Below, one piece after another: positions 1 through 5,547 of a stretch of 17,499 nt of DNA. Source of the stretch: JAADCS01 sp964473735 (lineage in GTDB: Bacteria; Hydrothermota; Hydrothermia; LBFQ01). The position numbers and the translations under genes are program-made. The stretch lies in the NCBI GenBank assembly GCA_964473735.1, contig CAYYQD010000030.1, positions 1 through 17,499 of the forward strand. The letters are read 5' to 3'. The notes below the pieces were generated by a model. That model ran no database searches, was not told the DNA's origin, and saw nothing but the letters and a program-made list of their open reading frames with translations. Position 1 is the first letter of the stretch; the number at the start of each line of letters is the position of its first letter.

Positions 1-330
1 CCCCAAGTGATGTCCGGATTTTACGACGTTAATCCTTACGGGAGGGACGGACAATTAAGTAGACTACGCAAACGACGGAATATTAATCATGATTGGGATA
101 CAATTTAAAAATTTCAATATTTAATCATTCTCCCGGAACGTTCGTATATCCCGCCACCCCTCGGATGCTTGGTACCCCCTTGCACCACGGGAGTGGTATC
201 ACTTTGGGTATAAATCCGGTAGAAGTGAAACCGTATACGGAGTAGTCTTTATGGTCCGGGGGGTTAAAGGCGCCGTCCTGAAGGATAAGCCTTCTAAGCT
301 TCGGGCGTGGGATACGGACCCGATATCCGC
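1..330. other. non-coding stretch downstream of ribBA
   Basis: I find no convincing gene here. Bases 75-125 are AT-rich and include a plus-strand TACAAT at 99-104. The rest carries short palindromes and hairpins: GAACGTTC at 136-143, ACCAC/GTGGT with a GGGA loop at 184-197, and CCGTATACGG at 231-240. The strong purine bias of the coding strands elsewhere is missing. The open frames present use codons (CGA, CGC, TTA, AGT) rare in the neighbouring genes. It may hold a small RNA or simply be a spacer. Confidence 0.5.
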
Positions 331-1401
331 TTAAAGATTTCTCCACTCTATCTCTATTCCAAAGCCTTCGTACCCCGGTAGGTACTTCTCTTCCCCCGTT
401 AGAAGGATGGCCTTCCTTATCCCGAGGTCTTTCAAAATCTGCATTCCTACGCCGTATTCCCTTAAGGTGCCGTCTTCCTCCGCCCTTACCCCCATGAGAT
501 GGAAGAAGGGGTATTCCGGTGGATCGGTCTTTCTGATATATACGAAAACACCCCCTTCCTCTGATATTATCTTTAAGCTGCGTTCAAGATGCTCCCCACA
601 GAGGCAGTTCCTTGCCCTAAAGACGTTACCGGCGACGCAGTGGGCCTGCACCCTCACCACCGCCTCCTCTTTCAGAGGTCCCTTTATCAGGGCGAGGTGG
701 GTGTTGGGTGAGTGCTCCTCGCGGTAGATTACGGCTTTGAAATGGCCGTAGGGTGTATCCATATCCCCCTCCCATATACGCCTGACCAACATCTCCCGTT
801 TTAAACGGTACTCTATTATCTGGGCTATGGATATTATCTTCAGACCCAGATCTTCGGCTATCTCCTTCAGCTTGGGCAGTCTGGCCATGGAACCGTCGTC
901 GTCCAATATTTCGCAGATGACGGCGGAGGGGTAAAGACCCGCCATGCGGGCGAGGTCCACGCTCGCCTCCGTATGCCCCGCCCTTTTCAATACACCGCCT
1001 CCGGTAGCCTTTAAGGTGTAGAGATGGCCCGGCCTAACAAAGTCATCCGGACCTTTAGAAGGGTCCGCTACCCATCTGGCCGTAAGCGCCCTGTCGTAGG
1101 CGGAGGCCCCCGTCCCCGTCTCCCTCGCGTCTATGGGGATCCCGAACGGGGTACCGTAATGGGAGGTGTTTGCTACGGGCATCTCCAGCTGTAGCTCCCG
1201 GAAACGTTCCTCGGTCATCGTGACGCATATGAGACCGCCCCCCCTTTTAGCCATGAGATTCACCACCTCCGGGGTTATCTTCTCCGAAGCCGCAACGAAA
1301 TCCCCCTCGTTCTCCCGCTGGGGGTCATCCACGACGATTATGGGCTTACCTTCACGTAGATCCTCAAGAGCCTCCTCAACGCTGTTGAACTTCACTTCCA
1401 A
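331..1401 (-). CDS. ribBA: RibBA-like: DHBP synthase with degenerate GTP cyclohydrolase II domain
   Basis: A riboflavin-synthesis protein of 356 residues. Residues 1-200 are a well-preserved 3,4-dihydroxy-2-butanone-4-phosphate synthase, which makes the four-carbon unit from ribulose 5-phosphate: DDPQRENEGD (25-34), GGGLIC (54-59), RPGH (123-126), RAGHTEASVDL (140-150) and MARLP (172-176) are all there. Residues 205-356 align with GTP cyclohydrolase II and keep the three zinc-ligand cysteines (C255, C266, C268) and the LREYGVGMQILKDLGIRK stretch. The family's RQEGRGIGL catalytic/substrate segment is replaced by RKTDPPEYPFF (290-300), and the NNPKK phosphate-binding motif after LLT is absent. 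The first half should be active; the second is probably inactive or altered. The start is TTG with no Shine-Dalgarno, six bases after a TAGAAT box. It lies downstream of the phosphatase gene on the same strand with a 173-base gap, so it probably has its own promoter. Confidence 0.93.
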   Translation of the reverse strand: MEVKFNSVEEALEDLREGKPIIVVDDPQRENEGDFVAASEKITPEVVNLMAKRGGGLICVTMTEERFRELQLEMPVANTSHYGTPFGIPIDARETGTGASAYDRALTARWVADPSKGPDDFVRPGHLYTLKATGGGVLKRAGHTEASVDLARMAGLYPSAVICEILDDDGSMARLPKLKEIAEDLGLKIISIAQIIEYRLKREMLVRRIWEGDMDTPYGHFKAVIYREEHSPNTHLALIKGPLKEEAVVRVQAHCVAGNVFRARNCLCGEHLERSLKIISEEGGVFVYIRKTDPPEYPFFHLMGVRAEEDGTLREYGVGMQILKDLGIRKAILLTGEEKYLPGYEGFGIEIEWRNL

Positions 1402-1407
1402 GGGATA

Positions 1408-1413
1408 ATTCTA
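1408..1413 (-). promoter_or_regulatory. -10 box for ribBA, leaderless-type spacing
   Basis: TAGAAT on the minus strand, six bases before the TTG start. No Shine-Dalgarno lies between. The spacing matches the better TATAAT boxes before murC and the sulfurtransferase. No clear -35 element. I see no FMN riboswitch in the 1402-1574 gap. Confidence 0.4.
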
Positions 1414-1574
1414 CCGGCGAAATTCCACCTTGATGGTGCCATAAGTACGGGGACAAAACACTTTCATCTTTCAATCCGTGTCTGTCTTTATCACCACTGG
1501 CGGAAGAAATAGTACCTTTCCGAATACCGTACCGCTATAAATCCGTTCCCATTAGCCTCCGTTTTCAAACCGGG

Positions 1575-3113
1575 TCACCTGACCCTCAGGACACCCCCCA
1601 CGGACGAGGCCGGAAACTCCATCCTCAGGATGTGGGCGACCGTTGGGGCTATGGACGTAGTGGAGCAGAAATCGGACACCTCCCTATGGGGTATTCCCGT
1701 CCCGTAGAAGACCAGAGGCACGTGGGTGTCGTAGGTGTAGGGGGTACCGTGGTTCGTTCCGACGTAGTGGGAGCCGATGAGGGTGAAGGACTTCGGTATT
1801 ACGGCGAGGTCCCCGGACCTCTCCGGATTGAAACCGTTATACAGGAACACGGCCGTCCTGTCCCATTCGGGGAAACCTCCCTTAAGGAGCTCCTCCCTGG
1901 TGAAGACCCGCATCACGCCGTCTACTCCCATCAGGGCCTCCTTGACCACCCTCCGGGCCTCGGATAGGGAGCCCCTTTTGGCGAGCAGGGTGTCGTTGAG
2001 GTATATCCAGGGGAAGGAGGCGTAGAGTACCCACTTTCCCTTACCGTAGCGTCGGGTTAGGGCCTCCTCTATGACCCTCTTCAGGGTATCGCTGGGAATC
2101 CTCTTGGCGTTTAAACGCTTCACCCTCTCCGGAACCGGAGCCACACCGTGATCCGAAGTCAGAGTTAGGACGTAGTTTCCCTTACCCACCTCCCTATCAA
2201 GGAAGTTGAGCAGTTCTGCCAGCACCCTGTCGGATCGGAGGACCATGTCGGCCACCTCCTCGCTGTAGGGACCGTAGATGTGGCCGGCGTAATCGTTGGA
2301 GGAGAAGCTCACGAAGAGGAGGTCCGGGACGGTATCCTTCCCCAGCCCCTCACCTTTCACCGCCGCCTTTACCAGCTCCAATAGCAAATCGTTCCCGAAG
2401 GGTGTGGCCTTGAGCTCGCGGTAGTACTTACTATCCGGGCGTTTGGAGTCCTTTCCCAGGACGTGGGGGAAGTCCCCCTCCATAGCGAGGGAGTAAGCCT
2501 CCTTGGGACCTATCCTCTTCCACTTTTTGTGGAAGTACCTGTCCGCCGGTCTCTTCGCGTTAAAGCCTTCTAACCACCTCGGAGCCCTGTCGGTGTAGTA
2601 GGTGCTGGTTACGAAGTGGCCGTCCTCCGTACTGAACCACACGGCGATGTTGGCCAGTTTCCCCCCCATGAGAATGGCCGCCCTGTCCTTCAAAGACAGG
2701 CTTACCACCTTACCCCTGAAGTTCGTCTTCAGACGCAGCTCGTCTCCAACGGTGTTGGTAAGGAGGTTTCGGGGGGACTCACCGTACCTGTACCTCCCAC
2801 CGACGGCTTTGACAGTGGGGTCGGAGACGGCATACACCCTCTTAAGGGTGTGGGGGTCGTACCACATGTTGGCCACTATTCCGTGGTATCTGGGGGTTGT
2901 ACCCGTTGATATTGTGGCGTGGCCCGGCGCCGTAAAGGTCGGTACGTGGGTGTGGTGGCAGTTCGTAAAGGAGGTACCGTTCTCTATCACCCTGCGGAAC
3001 CCCCCCTCTCCGAAGTAGGGGTAAAATCGGGTTATGTAATCGTATCTGAACTGGTCAAATACGACCACCACGAACAGCTTTGGGGCCGAATGGCTCAACA
3101 AAAGGGTGAGCAT
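1575..3113 (-). CDS. PafA-type alkaline phosphatase
   Basis: A 512-residue member of the alkaline phosphatase superfamily, closest to PafA-type phosphate monoesterases. All expected metal and catalytic positions can be read: D20 (VVVVFDQFRYDY), nucleophile T61 in TFTAPGHATI, N82 in IVANMWYD, the K142/R144 pair in SLKDRAAIL that marks PafA-like monoesterases, D274/H278 in NDYAGHIYGP, D321/H322 in TSDHG, and H455 in GTNHGTPY. Such enzymes sit in the periplasm and release phosphate from many monoesters. Here the N-terminus has only a very short uncharged hydrophobic run (LTLLLSHSA) before the first beta strand, and an in-frame TAA 18 bases upstream rules out a longer start. Export is therefore likely from the family but not evident from a normal signal peptide. 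It is divergent from the barrel-TPR gene, 44 bases apart. Confidence 0.92.
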   Translation of the reverse strand: MLTLLLSHSAPKLFVVVVFDQFRYDYITRFYPYFGEGGFRRVIENGTSFTNCHHTHVPTFTAPGHATISTGTTPRYHGIVANMWYDPHTLKRVYAVSDPTVKAVGGRYRYGESPRNLLTNTVGDELRLKTNFRGKVVSLSLKDRAAILMGGKLANIAVWFSTEDGHFVTSTYYTDRAPRWLEGFNAKRPADRYFHKKWKRIGPKEAYSLAMEGDFPHVLGKDSKRPDSKYYRELKATPFGNDLLLELVKAAVKGEGLGKDTVPDLLFVSFSSNDYAGHIYGPYSEEVADMVLRSDRVLAELLNFLDREVGKGNYVLTLTSDHGVAPVPERVKRLNAKRIPSDTLKRVIEEALTRRYGKGKWVLYASFPWIYLNDTLLAKRGSLSEARRVVKEALMGVDGVMRVFTREELLKGGFPEWDRTAVFLYNGFNPERSGDLAVIPKSFTLIGSHYVGTNHGTPYTYDTHVPLVFYGTGIPHREVSDFCSTTSIAPTVAHILRMEFPASSVGGVLRVR

Positions 3114-3141
3114 GAGCCGGTAATGTTAAGGACGTATCGGT

Positions 3142-3149
3142 TATAAAAT
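3142..3149 (+). promoter_or_regulatory. -10 box for barrel-TPR gene
   Basis: TATAAAAT (containing TATAAA and TAAAAT) ends eight bases before the GTG start at 3158, the same spacing as other leaderless-type promoters here. A weak GAAGG lies in between. It is in the 44-base gap shared with the divergent phosphatase gene, which has only a poor TAACAT (3123-3128, minus strand) nine bases before its ATG. Confidence 0.5.
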
Positions 3150-3157
3150 AGAAGGTC

Positions 3158-3892
3158 GTGTTAAACCTAATCCTCTCTTCCTACGTGGCCTACGAGGGTT
3201 TTTTGGGAGACCCGATCGGCGGAGGTATCAGGTACTACTTTACGTACGATGACCTGACACTTAACTTCAGGGGCGGTACGGGTATAGGCGGAACGTTCTC
3301 CTACCTGAACCTCCATCTCATGGGGGACGTAGCCATTACGGTGCCTGTAGCGGAGGAGGTCTCCGTGTATATGGGGGGTGGGGTCCTGACGGGAGTAAGG
3401 GTGATTGGGGGTGGAGACGTCGGTCTGGGTGTAAAGGTCCTGTTGGGTGCCGAGATGAGGGCTACGGACAAACTTTCCTTGGGCTTTGAGTTTGCCCCCC
3501 TCGTGGTGAGGTCCTTCGGTGGAAGATCCCACCCAGCGCTTTCCTTCGGTCTGAGGGCTATATACTTCCCCGAGCCCCCCGAGAGGGAGGTGGTCGTGAA
3601 GAGGGAAGTCCCGGAAAAGGCGGAGGTCTCTCCTAATCCTCCGGTAGAAAGGGAGAGGAGGGAGGGGGTGGAAACCCGTAAAGGGGAAAACGGCACCCGG
3701 ACCTCCTCCGAGAGGAGGGCGGTTGATAGGGAGGCGGCCGAGAGGGAGTACAAACTCGGCCTTCAGGCCTACGCCAACGGGGACCTTCGCGAAGCAAAAC
3801 TTCACTTTGAGGCGGCCCTCAGGTACGACCCCAACCACGAGAGGGCCCGGATGGCCCTTGAAAAGGTGAAGAGACAGCTCGGGGAGAGATGA
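3158..3892 (+). CDS. beta-barrel-like envelope protein with C-terminal TPR
   Basis: A 244-residue protein I cannot assign to a named family. Residues 1-143 alternate hydrophobic and polar positions, are rich in Gly and aromatics (GGIRYYFTYDDLTLNF, YMGGGVLTGVRVIGGG) and end strands in aromatic residues, as in a small outer-membrane barrel. Residues 144-190 are a charged Glu/Arg/Pro linker. Residues 192-240 form a TPR-like helical pair (YKLGLQAYANGDLREAKLHFEAALRYDPNHERA). If the barrel sits in the outer membrane, the TPR would face the periplasm and could bind a partner. The N-terminus (MLNLILSSYVAYEG) is a very short signal-like sequence. The GTG start is supported by the -10 box just upstream. 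Its TGA stop overlaps the next gene's ATG (ATGA), so the two are co-translated. Confidence 0.75.
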   Translation: MLNLILSSYVAYEGFLGDPIGGGIRYYFTYDDLTLNFRGGTGIGGTFSYLNLHLMGDVAITVPVAEEVSVYMGGGVLTGVRVIGGGDVGLGVKVLLGAEMRATDKLSLGFEFAPLVVRSFGGRSHPALSFGLRAIYFPEPPEREVVVKREVPEKAEVSPNPPVERERREGVETRKGENGTRTSSERRAVDREAAEREYKLGLQAYANGDLREAKLHFEAALRYDPNHERARMALEKVKRQLGER

Positions 3893-4305
3893 TTGAGGCA
3901 GTTCTAAAGTACGCCGAGGAGAGGTTCGGTATAAAGCGAGAGGTGTTTGAGGGGTACAGATTCTTCTCTAAGGGGAGGGACGTGTGGATAGTGTCCGGGG
4001 ACGTTCCGGATATGCGGTACGTAAATCGTATGGGGCTACGTTTCGCCCGGGGCGGTATGGAGAGGCCTAAGCTGACTACGGCCGTACTTCAGATATTCGG
4101 CAGGTGGGCCACCAAGAACATAGTAAGGATAGGGGATGAGGAGCTGGAGGCCTATCTGAAAGGGCTGGATCTGGAAGTGGGGGAGGTGGAAGGGGTGGAG
4201 AGGGGGCAGGTGATAGTCATGTACGGTGAGGATGTGGTGGGGTCGGGTCTTTACGACGGCAGAAGGGTGAAGAATCAGATACCGAAGGCCCGGAGAATAA
4301 CCTAA
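3889..4305 (+). CDS. stand-alone PUA-like RNA-binding protein
   Basis: A 138-residue protein resembling the C-terminal part of NOL1/NOP2/Sun-type RNA m5C methyltransferases (RsmF and archaeal relatives) without the methyltransferase. The N-terminal half carries the segment that precedes PUA in those enzymes (IFGRWATKNIVRIGDEELEAYL). The C-terminal 40 residues have the PUA-like ending GQVIVMYGEDVVGSGLYDG followed by VKNQIPKARRI, in which the KN-x-IPK-x-R motif is typical. It has no SAM-binding motif. I infer that it binds structured RNA, perhaps rRNA or tRNA, either as an accessory factor or with a partner encoded elsewhere. It overlaps the upstream barrel-TPR gene by four bases, an odd pairing. 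Its stop overlaps the stop of the convergent YceI gene. Confidence 0.75.
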   Translation: MIEAVLKYAEERFGIKREVFEGYRFFSKGRDVWIVSGDVPDMRYVNRMGLRFARGGMERPKLTTAVLQIFGRWATKNIVRIGDEELEAYLKGLDLEVGEVEGVERGQVIVMYGEDVVGSGLYDGRRVKNQIPKARRIT

Positions 4306-4895
4306 GGTTTATGGATAGCCTCCACGTTTAGTTCAACCTCCACCTCCCTACCGACGACCAACCCTCCCGTTTCCATCGTCTTGTTCCACGTTATCCCGAA
4401 GTCGTACCGGTCTATCTTGAACCGGGCCTCTATCCCTATGCGCAGGTTCCCCCACGGATCCTTTACGGGGCCGTACCATTTAAAGGGGAAGGAGACTCTC
4501 CGGGTCGTTCCCTTGATGGTGAGGTCGGCGTCGGCCCACCACTCCTCTCCCTTTTTGTATATCCTCTTCACCGCCATACTCATCCTGGGGTACTTCTTCA
4601 CGTTGAAGAAGTCCGGGCTACGCAGGTGGTCGTCCCTGCGGCTGTTCCGGGTGTCTATGCTCGCCACATCAACCCATCCGTACGCCCGGCTTTTGGTTAT
4701 GTCGGAGGTGTCCATCTCTATCCGTCCTCCAAAGCGATGGAAGGTCCCCACGACGGTGGAAACCATCATGTGCCTGACCTTGAAGGTTATGGAGGTATGG
4801 GCTGGGTCTATCTCAAACTTCAGAACCCCGGCCCCAAGGCTACTGACCGGAAGGGCCGAAGTTAGTATCGCGACCGTTAGTGTCCCAAATTTCAT
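4302..4895 (-). CDS. YceI-family periplasmic lipocalin-like protein
   Basis: A 197-residue protein with a clear signal peptide (MKFGTLTVAILTSALPVSS, cleavage near LGA) followed by a complete YceI domain: FEIDPAHTSITFKVRHMMVSTVVGTF near the mature N-terminus, then RDDHLRSPDFFNVKKYP, DLTIKGTTRRVSFPF and RYDFGITWNK. YceI proteins form a lipocalin-like barrel that holds a long isoprenoid or lipid; their physiological role is poorly defined. I chose ATG at 4895 rather than an in-frame GTG at 4922 because the signal peptide begins there and because TACAAT sits seven bases before it, where it would otherwise be inside the gene. It is a single-gene unit, convergent with the PUA gene with overlapping stop codons. 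Confidence 0.93.
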   Translation of the reverse strand: MKFGTLTVAILTSALPVSSLGAGVLKFEIDPAHTSITFKVRHMMVSTVVGTFHRFGGRIEMDTSDITKSRAYGWVDVASIDTRNSRRDDHLRSPDFFNVKKYPRMSMAVKRIYKKGEEWWADADLTIKGTTRRVSFPFKWYGPVKDPWGNLRIGIEARFKIDRYDFGITWNKTMETGGLVVGREVEVELNVEAIHKP

Positions 4896-4902
4896 AGCAC
4901 GT

Positions 4903-4908
4903 ATTGTA
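4903..4908 (-). promoter_or_regulatory. -10 box for yceI-like gene
   Basis: TACAAT on the minus strand, seven bases before the chosen ATG, with no Shine-Dalgarno in between. It supports both the shorter start and a leaderless transcript. No convincing -35. Confidence 0.5.
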
Positions 4909-4949
4909 AAGGTGAAACACACCTCACAGCATTTATGTAAAGTTTGGTG

Positions 4950-4955
4950 TATAAA
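4950..4955 (+). promoter_or_regulatory. possible -10 box for an unassigned RNA
   Basis: TATAAA on the plus strand, divergent from the YceI promoter. A start about seven bases downstream (near 4962) would fall just before the CCGGAGG arm that pairs with CCTCCGG at 5131-5137. No protein start follows within 500 bases. Confidence 0.35.
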
Positions 4956-4961
4956 ACGCCT

Positions 4962-5205
4962 TAACCGGAGGGAGGAAAGACGTAGCTCGCGACAACCTCA
5001 CCTATAGGGGTGGGGGTCCTTTAGAGCGCAGGAAGTCCAGAAACCCGTGGTTGAGTGGTCAGGCCGGCGATACGCCATACCCAACGCTCTAACGATCTTG
5101 AAACTCGCGGCGATTGTTCCGAAATGAATTCCTCCGGACGACGGCATACCGAAGGAGAGGGATCCGAGTTAGGGCGGTGTATATCCCATCCGGATGCGGA
5201 TTTTT
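4962..5205 (+). ncRNA. candidate structured RNA of unknown type
   Basis: No convincing reading frame crosses this segment, yet it contains nested complementary arms. CCGGAGG (4965-4971) pairs with CCTCCGG (5131-5137). Inside lie a seven-pair hairpin (4996-5002 with 5009-5015, loop TATAGG), an eight-pair stem TTAGAGCG (5021-5028) with CGCTCTAA (5085-5092), and within that GGCG-ATA-CGCC (5067-5077). A hairpin followed by T residues closes it at 5183-5205. I compared it by eye with RNase P RNA, tmRNA, SRP RNA, 6S RNA and tRNA and could not match their conserved cores, although GGAGGAAAG near the 5' end is reminiscent of RNase P RNA. The ends are inferred from the -10 box and hairpin. The strand could be the other one, since perfect stems do not fix direction. 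Confidence 0.35.
5183..5205 (+). terminator. possible intrinsic terminator
   Basis: ATCCCA (5183-5188) pairs with TGCGGAT (5195-5201, one bulged C) around the loop TCCGGA, followed at once by four more T residues. It is the best hairpin-plus-T-run I noticed in the window, and it lies in the gene-free region at a place that would end the candidate RNA. The stem is short. Confidence 0.35.
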
Positions 5206-5532
5206 GCCTTATGCGTGTAGCCGATGGAGAACGAAGACACCCTCAAAAGGTGCGTACGGTTCCCAAAGGTCGTTGCTCTCGTAGTCCATGAACGATTTAA
5301 GAAAGAGTGAATCCGACCCGTTGAAGGAAGCGGGGGCACAATAGAACCTTCCGGATCGGCTGCGGGCTAAAGAAGTACCACATTGAACCGTCAGCAAGTT
5401 CCACTTCCCTATAACCCGATGGATGGTATTATCTCACCTTTCATACGTTCATGCGCGAAGGAGAACTGCACCCCTCCATGTGGAGGTGAGGTCTGAAAAG
5501 CTCCGTGGCCATCCCGGATTACGCCTCCACTC
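5206..5532. other. non-coding stretch upstream of murC
   Basis: No supported gene. It contains nested complementary arms, CCGA (5313-5316) with TCGG (5356-5359) outside GAAGG (5323-5327) with CCTTC (5347-5351), and TCGTT (5270-5274) with AACGA (5291-5295). CCTCCA/TGGAGG (about 5475-5488) forms a near-perfect palindrome. A TATTAT sequence at 5427-5432 could be a promoter element. Open frames across it have no recognisable product. Confidence 0.4.
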
Positions 5533-5538
5533 TATAAT
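5533..5538 (+). promoter_or_regulatory. -10 box for murC, leaderless-type spacing
   Basis: A perfect TATAAT whose last base is nine bases before the ATG of murC. The expected start of transcription falls zero to a few bases before the ATG, and the intervening bases (TCCCCACCG) contain no Shine-Dalgarno. No clear -35. Confidence 0.6.
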
Positions 5539-5547
5539 TCCCCACCG

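Noticed and set aside
1..108. Open frame from the left edge to TAA at 106-108 as the end of a plus-strand gene
   Set aside because: Thirty-five codons open at an edge is common by chance, the codon use (CGA, CGC, TTA, AGT) is unlike the real genes, and no family is recognised.
264..320. tRNA-like anticodon arm AAGC-CTTCTAA-GCTT (would be tRNA-Arg with anticodon TCT)
   Set aside because: The stem and loop look right, but no D-arm, T-arm (GTTC) or acceptor stem can be built around it.
125..346. 73-codon minus-strand frame beginning with GTG at the end of ribBA
   Set aside because: No recognisable protein, no supporting promoter or Shine-Dalgarno, and composition unlike neighbouring genes.
1402..1574. 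FMN riboswitch upstream of ribBA
   Set aside because: The conserved AGGATA and CTTCGGGGCAGGGTG elements are absent in this gap.
1572..1585. Hairpin GGGTC-AGGT-GACCC over the phosphatase stop codon as a terminator
   Set aside because: It overlaps the stop codon and is followed by GGTTTGAAAAC rather than a T-run.
4896..4922. Longer YceI start at GTG 4922
   Set aside because: It would put nine residues before a perfect signal peptide and place the TACAAT box inside the coding sequence.
5045..5110. tRNA-like D-arm (GGTTGAGTGGTCAGGC) inside the gene-free region
   Set aside because: No T-loop GTTCRA sequence or closing acceptor stem is present; the local stems pair differently.
4962..5360. RNase P RNA, because of GGAGGAAAG near 4970 and ATAGAACC near 5341
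   Set aside because: The following bases (ACGTAGC) break the P4 consensus, and no matching ACAGAA..GGCUUA partner or AGAGCAAA core was found.
5310..5360. SRP RNA signature (GAAGGAAGC, and CCGGAAGG on the other strand)
   Set aside because: The conserved asymmetric loop context GGTC..GGAAGGNAGCA is not present on either strand.
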